Positions 42,901 through 55,941 of a stretch of DNA of 64,000 nucleotides are shown here, piece after piece (position 1 is the first letter of the stretch; the number at the start of each line of letters is the position of its first letter). The DNA is taken from the NCBI GenBank assembly GCA_948144175.1, contig CANXME010000534.1:1-64000 (forward strand), written 5' to 3'. This DNA is from Closterium sp. NIES-65 (taxonomy: Eukaryota; Streptophyta; Zygnematophyceae; Desmidiales; Closteriaceae). The notes under the pieces were generated by a model. That model did not search any database. It worked only from the letters and a program-made list of their open reading frames with translations, and was not told the DNA's origin. A program made the position numbers and the translations under genes.

Positions 42901-45900
42901 ACACAAGCATGCGTCCGGACACAAGCATGCGTCCGGACACAAGCATGCGTCCGGACACAAGCATGCGTCCGGACACAAGCATGCGTCCGGACACAAGCAT
43001 GCGTCCGGACACAAGCATGCGTCCGGACACAAGCATGCGTCCGGACACAAGCATGCGTCCGGACACAAGCATGCGTCCGGACACAAGCATGCGTCCGGAC
43101 ACAAGCATGCGTCCGGACACAAGCATGCGTCCGGACACAAGCATGCGTCCGGACACAAGCATGCGTCCGGACACAAGCATGCGTCCGGACACAAGCATGC
43201 GTCCGGACACAAGCATGCGTCCGGACACAAGCATGCGTCCGGACACAAGCATGCGTCCGGACACAAGCATGCGTCCGGACACAAGCATGCGTCCGGACAC
43301 AAGCATGCGTCCGGACACAAGCATGCGTCCGGACACAAGCATGCGTCCGGACACAAGCATGCGTCCGGACACAAGCATGCGTCCGGACACAAGCATGCGT
43401 CCGGACACAAGCATGCGTCCGGACACAAGCATGCGTCCGGACACAAGCATGCGTCCGGACACAAGCATGCGTCCGGACACAAGCATGCGTCCGGACACAA
43501 GCATGCGTCCGGACACAAGCATGCGTCCGGACACAAGCATGCGTCCGGACACAAGCATGCGTCCGGACACAAGCATGCGTCCGGACACAAGCATGCGTCC
43601 GGACACAAGCATGCGTCCGGACACAAGCATGCGTCCGGACACAAGCATGCGTCCGGACACAAGCATGCGTCCGGACACAAGCATGCGTCCGGACACAAGC
43701 ATGCGTCCGGACACAAGCATGCGTCCGGACACAAGCATGCGTCCGGACACAAGCATGCGTCCGGACACAAGCATGCGTCCGGACACAAGCATGCGTCCGG
43801 ACACAAGCATGCGTCCGGACACAAGCATGCGTCCGGACACAAGCATGCGTCCGGACACAAGCATGCGTCCGGACACAAGCATGCGTCCGGACACAAGCAT
43901 GCGTCCGGACACAAGCATGCGTCCGGACACAAGCATGCGTCCGGACACAAGCATGCGTCCGGACACAAGCATGCGTCCGGACACAAGCATGCGTCCGGAC
44001 ACAAGCATGCGTCCGGACACAAGCATGCGTCCGGACACAAGCATGCGTCCGGACACAAGCATGCGTCCGGACACAAGCATGCGTCCGGACACAAGCATGC
44101 GTCCGGACACAAGCATGCGTCCGGACACAAGCATGCGTCCGGACACAAGCATGCGTCCGGACACAAGCATGCGTCCGGACACAAGCATGCGTCCGGACAC
44201 AAGCATGCGTCCGGACACAAGCATGCGTCCGGACACAAGCATGCGTCCGGACACAAGCATGCGTCCGGACACAAGCATGCGTCCGGACACAAGCATGCGT
44301 CCGGACACAAGCATGCGTCCGGACACAAGCATGCGTCCGGACACAAGCATGCGTCCGGACACAAGCATGCGTCCGGACACAAGCATGCGTCCGGACACAA
44401 GCATGCGTCCGGACACAAGCATGCGTCCGGACACAAGCATGCGTCCGGACACAAGCATGCGTCCGGACACAAGCATGCGTCCGGACACAAGCATGCGTCC
44501 GGACACAAGCATGCGTCCGGACACAAGCATGCGTCCGGACACAAGCATGCGTCCGGACACAAGCATGCGTCCGGACACAAGCATGCGTCCGGACACAAGC
44601 ATGCGTCCGGACACAAGCATGCGTCCGGACACAAGCATGCGTCCGGACACAAGCATGCGTCCGGACACAAGCATGCGTCCGGACACAAGCATGCGTCCGG
44701 ACACAAGCATGCGTCCGGACACAAGCATGCGTCCGGACACAAGCATGCGTCCGGACACAAGCATGCGTCCGGACACAAGCATGCGTCCGGACACAAGCAT
44801 GCGTCCGGACACAAGCATGCGTCCGGACACAAGCATGCGTCCGGACACAAGCATGCGTCCGGACACAAGCATGCGTCCGGACACAAGCATGCGTCCGGAC
44901 ACAAGCATGCGTCCGGACACAAGCATGCGTCCGGACACAAGCATGCGTCCGGACACAAGCATGCGTCCGGACACAAGCATGCGTCCGGACACAAGCATGC
45001 GTCCGGACACAAGCATGCGTCCGGACACAAGCATGCGTCCGGACACAAGCATGCGTCCGGACACAAGCATGCGTCCGGACACAAGCATGCGTCCGGACAC
45101 AAGCATGCGTCCGGACACAAGCATGCGTCCGGACACAAGCATGCGTCCGGACACAAGCATGCGTCCGGACACAAGCATGCGTCCGGACACAAGCATGCGT
45201 CCGGACACAAGCATGCGTCCGGACACAAGCATGCGTCCGGACACAAGCATGCGTCCGGACACAAGCATGCGTCCGGACACAAGCATGCGTCCGGACACAA
45301 GCATGCGTCCGGACACAAGCATGCGTCCGGACACAAGCATGCGTCCGGACACAAGCATGCGTCCGGACACAAGCATGCGTCCGGACACAAGCATGCGTCC
45401 GGACACAAGCATGCGTCCGGACACAAGCATGCGTCCGGACACAAGCATGCGTCCGGACACAAGCATGCGTCCGGACACAAGCATGCGTCCGGACACAAGC
45501 ATGCGTCCGGACACAAGCATGCGTCCGGACACAAGCATGCGTCCGGACACAAGCATGCGTCCGGACACAAGCATGCGTCCGGACACAAGCATGCGTCCGG
45601 ACACAAGCATGCGTCCGGACACAAGCATGCGTCCGGACACAAGCATGCGTCCGGACACAAGCATGCGTCCGGACACAAGCATGCGTCCGGACACAAGCAT
45701 GCGTCCGGACACAAGCATGCGTCCGGACACAAGCATGCGTCCGGACACAAGCATGCGTCCGGACACAAGCATGCGTCCGGACACAAGCATGCGTCCGGAC
45801 ACAAGCATGCGTCCGGACACAAGCATGCGTCCGGACACAAGCATGCGTCCGGACACAAGCATGCGTCCGGACACAAGCATGCGTCCGGACACAAGCATGC

Positions 45901-48900
45901 GTCCGGACACAAGCATGCGTCCGGACACAAGCATGCGTCCGGACACAAGCATGCGTCCGGACACAAGCATGCGTCCGGACACAAGCATGCGTCCGGACAC
46001 AAGCATGCGTCCGGACACAAGCATGCGTCCGGACACAAGCATGCGTCCGGACACAAGCATGCGTCCGGACACAAGCATGCGTCCGGACACAAGCATGCGT
46101 CCGGACACAAGCATGCGTCCGGACACAAGCATGCGTCCGGACACAAGCATGCGTCCGGACACAAGCATGCGTCCGGACACAAGCATGCGTCCGGACACAA
46201 GCATGCGTCCGGACACAAGCATGCGTCCGGACACAAGCATGCGTCCGGACACAAGCATGCGTCCGGACACAAGCATGCGTCCGGACACAAGCATGCGTCC
46301 GGACACAAGCATGCGTCCGGACACAAGCATGCGTCCGGACACAAGCATGCGTCCGGACACAAGCATGCGTCCGGACACAAGCATGCGTCCGGACACAAGC
46401 ATGCGTCCGGACACAAGCATGCGTCCGGACACAAGCATGCGTCCGGACACAAGCATGCGTCCGGACACAAGCATGCGTCCGGACACAAGCATGCGTCCGG
46501 ACACAAGCATGCGTCCGGACACAAGCATGCGTCCGGACACAAGCATGCGTCCGGACACAAGCATGCGTCCGGACACAAGCATGCGTCCGGACACAAGCAT
46601 GCGTCCGGACACAAGCATGCGTCCGGACACAAGCATGCGTCCGGACACAAGCATGCGTCCGGACACAAGCATGCGTCCGGACACAAGCATGCGTCCGGAC
46701 ACAAGCATGCGTCCGGACACAAGCATGCGTCCGGACACAAGCATGCGTCCGGACACAAGCATGCGTCCGGACACAAGCATGCGTCCGGACACAAGCATGC
46801 GTCCGGACACAAGCATGCGTCCGGACACAAGCATGCGTCCGGACACAAGCATGCGTCCGGACACAAGCATGCGTCCGGACACAAGCATGCGTCCGGACAC
46901 AAGCATGCGTCCGGACACAAGCATGCGTCCGGACACAAGCATGCGTCCGGACACAAGCATGCGTCCGGACACAAGCATGCGTCCGGACACAAGCATGCGT
47001 CCGGACACAAGCATGCGTCCGGACACAAGCATGCGTCCGGACACAAGCATGCGTCCGGACACAAGCATGCGTCCGGACACAAGCATGCGTCCGGACACAA
47101 GCATGCGTCCGGACACAAGCATGCGTCCGGACACAAGCATGCGTCCGGACACAAGCATGCGTCCGGACACAAGCATGCGTCCGGACACAAGCATGCGTCC
47201 GGACACAAGCATGCGTCCGGACACAAGCATGCGTCCGGACACAAGCATGCGTCCGGACACAAGCATGCGTCCGGACACAAGCATGCGTCCGGACACAAGC
47301 ATGCGTCCGGACACAAGCATGCGTCCGGACACAAGCATGCGTCCGGACACAAGCATGCGTCCGGACACAAGCATGCGTCCGGACACAAGCATGCGTCCGG
47401 ACACAAGCATGCGTCCGGACACAAGCATGCGTCCGGACACAAGCATGCGTCCGGACACAAGCATGCGTCCGGACACAAGCATGCGTCCGGACACAAGCAT
47501 GCGTCCGGACACAAGCATGCGTCCGGACACAAGCATGCGTCCGGACACAAGCATGCGTCCGGACACAAGCATGCGTCCGGACACAAGCATGCGTCCGGAC
47601 ACAAGCATGCGTCCGGACACAAGCATGCGTCCGGACACAAGCATGCGTCCGGACACAAGCATGCGTCCGGACACAAGCATGCGTCCGGACACAAGCATGC
47701 GTCCGGACACAAGCATGCGTCCGGACACAAGCATGCGTCCGGACACAAGCATGCGTCCGGACACAAGCATGCGTCCGGACACAAGCATGCGTCCGGACAC
47801 AAGCATGCGTCCGGACACAAGCATGCGTCCGGACACAAGCATGCGTCCGGACACAAGCATGCGTCCGGACACAAGCATGCGTCCGGACACAAGCATGCGT
47901 CCGGACACAAGCATGCGTCCGGACACAAGCATGCGTCCGGACACAAGCATGCGTCCGGACACAAGCATGCGTCCGGACACAAGCATGCGTCCGGACACAA
48001 GCATGCGTCCGGACACAAGCATGCGTCCGGACACAAGCATGCGTCCGGACACAAGCATGCGTCCGGACACAAGCATGCGTCCGGACACAAGCATGCGTCC
48101 GGACACAAGCATGCGTCCGGACACAAGCATGCGTCCGGACACAAGCATGCGTCCGGACACAAGCATGCGTCCGGACACAAGCATGCGTCCGGACACAAGC
48201 ATGCGTCCGGACACAAGCATGCGTCCGGACACAAGCATGCGTCCGGACACAAGCATGCGTCCGGACACAAGCATGCGTCCGGACACAAGCATGCGTCCGG
48301 ACACAAGCATGCGTCCGGACACAAGCATGCGTCCGGACACAAGCATGCGTCCGGACACAAGCATGCGTCCGGACACAAGCATGCGTCCGGACACAAGCAT
48401 GCGTCCGGACACAAGCATGCGTCCGGACACAAGCATGCGTCCGGACACAAGCATGCGTCCGGACACAAGCATGCGTCCGGACACAAGCATGCGTCCGGAC
48501 ACAAGCATGCGTCCGGACACAAGCATGCGTCCGGACACAAGCATGCGTCCGGACACAAGCATGCGTCCGGACACAAGCATGCGTCCGGACACAAGCATGC
48601 GTCCGGACACAAGCATGCGTCCGGACACAAGCATGCGTCCGGACACAAGCATGCGTCCGGACACAAGCATGCGTCCGGACACAAGCATGCGTCCGGACAC
48701 AAGCATGCGTCCGGACACAAGCATGCGTCCGGACACAAGCATGCGTCCGGACACAAGCATGCGTCCGGACACAAGCATGCGTCCGGACACAAGCATGCGT
48801 CCGGACACAAGCATGCGTCCGGACACAAGCATGCGTCCGGACACAAGCATGCGTCCGGACACAAGCATGCGTCCGGACACAAGCATGCGTCCGGACACAA

Positions 48901-51900
48901 GCATGCGTCCGGACACAAGCATGCGTCCGGACACAAGCATGCGTCCGGACACAAGCATGCGTCCGGACACAAGCATGCGTCCGGACACAAGCATGCGTCC
49001 GGACACAAGCATGCGTCCGGACACAAGCATGCGTCCGGACACAAGCATGCGTCCGGACACAAGCATGCGTCCGGACACAAGCATGCGTCCGGACACAAGC
49101 ATGCGTCCGGACACAAGCATGCGTCCGGACACAAGCATGCGTCCGGACACAAGCATGCGTCCGGACACAAGCATGCGTCCGGACACAAGCATGCGTCCGG
49201 ACACAAGCATGCGTCCGGACACAAGCATGCGTCCGGACACAAGCATGCGTCCGGACACAAGCATGCGTCCGGACACAAGCATGCGTCCGGACACAAGCAT
49301 GCGTCCGGACACAAGCATGCGTCCGGACACAAGCATGCGTCCGGACACAAGCATGCGTCCGGACACAAGCATGCGTCCGGACACAAGCATGCGTCCGGAC
49401 ACAAGCATGCGTCCGGACACAAGCATGCGTCCGGACACAAGCATGCGTCCGGACACAAGCATGCGTCCGGACACAAGCATGCGTCCGGACACAAGCATGC
49501 GTCCGGACACAAGCATGCGTCCGGACACAAGCATGCGTCCGGACACAAGCATGCGTCCGGACACAAGCATGCGTCCGGACACAAGCATGCGTCCGGACAC
49601 AAGCATGCGTCCGGACACAAGCATGCGTCCGGACACAAGCATGCGTCCGGACACAAGCATGCGTCCGGACACAAGCATGCGTCCGGACACAAGCATGCGT
49701 CCGGACACAAGCATGCGTCCGGACACAAGCATGCGTCCGGACACAAGCATGCGTCCGGACACAAGCATGCGTCCGGACACAAGCATGCGTCCGGACACAA
49801 GCATGCGTCCGGACACAAGCATGCGTCCGGACACAAGCATGCGTCCGGACACAAGCATGCGTCCGGACACAAGCATGCGTCCGGACACAAGCATGCGTCC
49901 GGACACAAGCATGCGTCCGGACACAAGCATGCGTCCGGACACAAGCATGCGTCCGGACACAAGCATGCGTCCGGACACAAGCATGCGTCCGGACACAAGC
50001 ATGCGTCCGGACACAAGCATGCGTCCGGACACAAGCATGCGTCCGGACACAAGCATGCGTCCGGACACAAGCATGCGTCCGGACACAAGCATGCGTCCGG
50101 ACACAAGCATGCGTCCGGACACAAGCATGCGTCCGGACACAAGCATGCGTCCGGACACAAGCATGCGTCCGGACACAAGCATGCGTCCGGACACAAGCAT
50201 GCGTCCGGACACAAGCATGCGTCCGGACACAAGCATGCGTCCGGACACAAGCATGCGTCCGGACACAAGCATGCGTCCGGACACAAGCATGCGTCCGGAC
50301 ACAAGCATGCGTCCGGACACAAGCATGCGTCCGGACACAAGCATGCGTCCGGACACAAGCATGCGTCCGGACACAAGCATGCGTCCGGACACAAGCATGC
50401 GTCCGGACACAAGCATGCGTCCGGACACAAGCATGCGTCCGGACACAAGCATGCGTCCGGACACAAGCATGCGTCCGGACACAAGCATGCGTCCGGACAC
50501 AAGCATGCGTCCGGACACAAGCATGCGTCCGGACACAAGCATGCGTCCGGACACAAGCATGCGTCCGGACACAAGCATGCGTCCGGACACAAGCATGCGT
50601 CCGGACACAAGCATGCGTCCGGACACAAGCATGCGTCCGGACACAAGCATGCGTCCGGACACAAGCATGCGTCCGGACACAAGCATGCGTCCGGACACAA
50701 GCATGCGTCCGGACACAAGCATGCGTCCGGACACAAGCATGCGTCCGGACACAAGCATGCGTCCGGACACAAGCATGCGTCCGGACACAAGCATGCGTCC
50801 GGACACAAGCATGCGTCCGGACACAAGCATGCGTCCGGACACAAGCATGCGTCCGGACACAAGCATGCGTCCGGACACAAGCATGCGTCCGGACACAAGC
50901 ATGCGTCCGGACACAAGCATGCGTCCGGACACAAGCATGCGTCCGGACACAAGCATGCGTCCGGACACAAGCATGCGTCCGGACACAAGCATGCGTCCGG
51001 ACACAAGCATGCGTCCGGACACAAGCATGCGTCCGGACACAAGCATGCGTCCGGACACAAGCATGCGTCCGGACACAAGCATGCGTCCGGACACAAGCAT
51101 GCGTCCGGACACAAGCATGCGTCCGGACACAAGCATGCGTCCGGACACAAGCATGCGTCCGGACACAAGCATGCGTCCGGACACAAGCATGCGTCCGGAC
51201 ACAAGCATGCGTCCGGACACAAGCATGCGTCCGGACACAAGCATGCGTCCGGACACAAGCATGCGTCCGGACACAAGCATGCGTCCGGACACAAGCATGC
51301 GTCCGGACACAAGCATGCGTCCGGACACAAGCATGCGTCCGGACACAAGCATGCGTCCGGACACAAGCATGCGTCCGGACACAAGCATGCGTCCGGACAC
51401 AAGCATGCGTCCGGACACAAGCATGCGTCCGGACACAAGCATGCGTCCGGACACAAGCATGCGTCCGGACACAAGCATGCGTCCGGACACAAGCATGCGT
51501 CCGGACACAAGCATGCGTCCGGACACAAGCATGCGTCCGGACACAAGCATGCGTCCGGACACAAGCATGCGTCCGGACACAAGCATGCGTCCGGACACAA
51601 GCATGCGTCCGGACACAAGCATGCGTCCGGACACAAGCATGCGTCCGGACACAAGCATGCGTCCGGACACAAGCATGCGTCCGGACACAAGCATGCGTCC
51701 GGACACAAGCATGCGTCCGGACACAAGCATGCGTCCGGACACAAGCATGCGTCCGGACACAAGCATGCGTCCGGACACAAGCATGCGTCCGGACACAAGC
51801 ATGCGTCCGGACACAAGCATGCGTCCGGACACAAGCATGCGTCCGGACACAAGCATGCGTCCGGACACAAGCATGCGTCCGGACACAAGCATGCGTCCGG

Positions 51901-54900
51901 ACACAAGCATGCGTCCGGACACAAGCATGCGTCCGGACACAAGCATGCGTCCGGACACAAGCATGCGTCCGGACACAAGCATGCGTCCGGACACAAGCAT
52001 GCGTCCGGACACAAGCATGCGTCCGGACACAAGCATGCGTCCGGACACAAGCATGCGTCCGGACACAAGCATGCGTCCGGACACAAGCATGCGTCCGGAC
52101 ACAAGCATGCGTCCGGACACAAGCATGCGTCCGGACACAAGCATGCGTCCGGACACAAGCATGCGTCCGGACACAAGCATGCGTCCGGACACAAGCATGC
52201 GTCCGGACACAAGCATGCGTCCGGACACAAGCATGCGTCCGGACACAAGCATGCGTCCGGACACAAGCATGCGTCCGGACACAAGCATGCGTCCGGACAC
52301 AAGCATGCGTCCGGACACAAGCATGCGTCCGGACACAAGCATGCGTCCGGACACAAGCATGCGTCCGGACACAAGCATGCGTCCGGACACAAGCATGCGT
52401 CCGGACACAAGCATGCGTCCGGACACAAGCATGCGTCCGGACACAAGCATGCGTCCGGACACAAGCATGCGTCCGGACACAAGCATGCGTCCGGACACAA
52501 GCATGCGTCCGGACACAAGCATGCGTCCGGACACAAGCATGCGTCCGGACACAAGCATGCGTCCGGACACAAGCATGCGTCCGGACACAAGCATGCGTCC
52601 GGACACAAGCATGCGTCCGGACACAAGCATGCGTCCGGACACAAGCATGCGTCCGGACACAAGCATGCGTCCGGACACAAGCATGCGTCCGGACACAAGC
52701 ATGCGTCCGGACACAAGCATGCGTCCGGACACAAGCATGCGTCCGGACACAAGCATGCGTCCGGACACAAGCATGCGTCCGGACACAAGCATGCGTCCGG
52801 ACACAAGCATGCGTCCGGACACAAGCATGCGTCCGGACACAAGCATGCGTCCGGACACAAGCATGCGTCCGGACACAAGCATGCGTCCGGACACAAGCAT
52901 GCGTCCGGACACAAGCATGCGTCCGGACACAAGCATGCGTCCGGACACAAGCATGCGTCCGGACACAAGCATGCGTCCGGACACAAGCATGCGTCCGGAC
53001 ACAAGCATGCGTCCGGACACAAGCATGCGTCCGGACACAAGCATGCGTCCGGACACAAGCATGCGTCCGGACACAAGCATGCGTCCGGACACAAGCATGC
53101 GTCCGGACACAAGCATGCGTCCGGACACAAGCATGCGTCCGGACACAAGCATGCGTCCGGACACAAGCATGCGTCCGGACACAAGCATGCGTCCGGACAC
53201 AAGCATGCGTCCGGACACAAGCATGCGTCCGGACACAAGCATGCGTCCGGACACAAGCATGCGTCCGGACACAAGCATGCGTCCGGACACAAGCATGCGT
53301 CCGGACACAAGCATGCGTCCGGACACAAGCATGCGTCCGGACACAAGCATGCGTCCGGACACAAGCATGCGTCCGGACACAAGCATGCGTCCGGACACAA
53401 GCATGCGTCCGGACACAAGCATGCGTCCGGACACAAGCATGCGTCCGGACACAAGCATGCGTCCGGACACAAGCATGCGTCCGGACACAAGCATGCGTCC
53501 GGACACAAGCATGCGTCCGGACACAAGCATGCGTCCGGACACAAGCATGCGTCCGGACACAAGCATGCGTCCGGACACAAGCATGCGTCCGGACACAAGC
53601 ATGCGTCCGGACACAAGCATGCGTCCGGACACAAGCATGCGTCCGGACACAAGCATGCGTCCGGACACAAGCATGCGTCCGGACACAAGCATGCGTCCGG
53701 ACACAAGCATGCGTCCGGACACAAGCATGCGTCCGGACACAAGCATGCGTCCGGACACAAGCATGCGTCCGGACACAAGCATGCGTCCGGACACAAGCAT
53801 GCGTCCGGACACAAGCATGCGTCCGGACACAAGCATGCGTCCGGACACAAGCATGCGTCCGGACACAAGCATGCGTCCGGACACAAGCATGCGTCCGGAC
53901 ACAAGCATGCGTCCGGACACAAGCATGCGTCCGGACACAAGCATGCGTCCGGACACAAGCATGCGTCCGGACACAAGCATGCGTCCGGACACAAGCATGC
54001 GTCCGGACACAAGCATGCGTCCGGACACAAGCATGCGTCCGGACACAAGCATGCGTCCGGACACAAGCATGCGTCCGGACACAAGCATGCGTCCGGACAC
54101 AAGCATGCGTCCGGACACAAGCATGCGTCCGGACACAAGCATGCGTCCGGACACAAGCATGCGTCCGGACACAAGCATGCGTCCGGACACAAGCATGCGT
54201 CCGGACACAAGCATGCGTCCGGACACAAGCATGCGTCCGGACACAAGCATGCGTCCGGACACAAGCATGCGTCCGGACACAAGCATGCGTCCGGACACAA
54301 GCATGCGTCCGGACACAAGCATGCGTCCGGACACAAGCATGCGTCCGGACACAAGCATGCGTCCGGACACAAGCATGCGTCCGGACACAAGCATGCGTCC
54401 GGACACAAGCATGCGTCCGGACACAAGCATGCGTCCGGACACAAGCATGCGTCCGGACACAAGCATGCGTCCGGACACAAGCATGCGTCCGGACACAAGC
54501 ATGCGTCCGGACACAAGCATGCGTCCGGACACAAGCATGCGTCCGGACACAAGCATGCGTCCGGACACAAGCATGCGTCCGGACACAAGCATGCGTCCGG
54601 ACACAAGCATGCGTCCGGACACAAGCATGCGTCCGGACACAAGCATGCGTCCGGACACAAGCATGCGTCCGGACACAAGCATGCGTCCGGACACAAGCAT
54701 GCGTCCGGACACAAGCATGCGTCCGGACACAAGCATGCGTCCGGACACAAGCATGCGTCCGGACACAAGCATGCGTCCGGACACAAGCATGCGTCCGGAC
54801 ACAAGCATGCGTCCGGACACAAGCATGCGTCCGGACACAAGCATGCGTCCGGACACAAGCATGCGTCCGGACACAAGCATGCGTCCGGACACAAGCATGC

Positions 54901-55941
54901 GTCCGGACACAAGCATGCGTCCGGACACAAGCATGCGTCCGGACACAAGCATGCGTCCGGACACAAGCATGCGTCCGGACACAAGCATGCGTCCGGACAC
55001 AAGCATGCGTCCGGACACAAGCATGCGTCCGGACACAAGCATGCGTCCGGACACAAGCATGCGTCCGGACACAAGCATGCGTCCGGACACAAGCATGCGT
55101 CCGGACACAAGCATGCGTCCGGACACAAGCATGCGTCCGGACACAAGCATGCGTCCGGACACAAGCATGCGTCCGGACACAAGCATGCGTCCGGACACAA
55201 GCATGCGTCCGGACACAAGCATGCGTCCGGACACAAGCATGCGTCCGGACACAAGCATGCGTCCGGACACAAGCATGCGTCCGGACACAAGCATGCGTCC
55301 GGACACAAGCATGCGTCCGGACACAAGCATGCGTCCGGACACAAGCATGCGTCCGGACACAAGCATGCGTCCGGACACAAGCATGCGTCCGGACACAAGC
55401 ATGCGTCCGGACACAAGCATGCGTCCGGACACAAGCATGCGTCCGGACACAAGCATGCGTCCGGACACAAGCATGCGTCCGGACACAAGCATGCGTCCGG
55501 ACACAAGCATGCGTCCGGACACAAGCATGCGTCCGGACACAAGCATGCGTCCGGACACAAGCATGCGTCCGGACACAAGCATGCGTCCGGACACAAGCAT
55601 GCGTCCGGACACAAGCATGCGTCCGGACACAAGCATGCGTCCGGACACAAGCATGCGTCCGGACACAAGCATGCGTCCGGACACAAGCATGCGTCCGGAC
55701 ACAAGCATGCGTCCGGACACAAGCATGCGTCCGGACACAAGCATGCGTCCGGACACAAGCATGCGTCCGGACACAAGCATGCGTCCGGACACAAGCATGC
55801 GTCCGGACACAAGCATGCGTCCGGACACAAGCATGCGTCCGGACACAAGCATGCGTCCGGACACAAGCATGCGTCCGGACACAAGCATGCGTCCGGACAC
55901 AAGCATGCGTCCGGACACAAGCATGCGTCCGGACACAAGCA
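27930..55941. repeat. 28-kb near-perfect palindrome
   Basis: The two arms flanking the centre at 41935/41936 are exact reverse complements for about 14.0 kb each way, apart from the A/A mismatch at 41934/41937. Symmetry stops where the right arm loses register at about 55942. Because both arms are the same periodic repeat, any inverted junction would give an in-register palindrome, so length alone does not imply selection. Confidence 0.9.
41921..41950. repeat. Inversion centre (head-to-head junction of the array)
   Basis: The array turns from GCATGCTTGTGTCCGGAC to its reverse complement here. The centre 41931-41940 reads GCAAGCATGC, flanked by GTGTCCGGAC on the left and GTCCGGACAC on the right. 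It is a dyad about 41935/41936 with one A/A mismatch (41934 against 41937). The breakpoint is best placed at 41932/41933 with about 1 base of overlap. Compared with a simple turn at the GCATGC hexamer, which would put 8 bp between the two TCCGGA sites, there are 4 extra bases (AAGC), giving 12. Confidence 0.95.
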
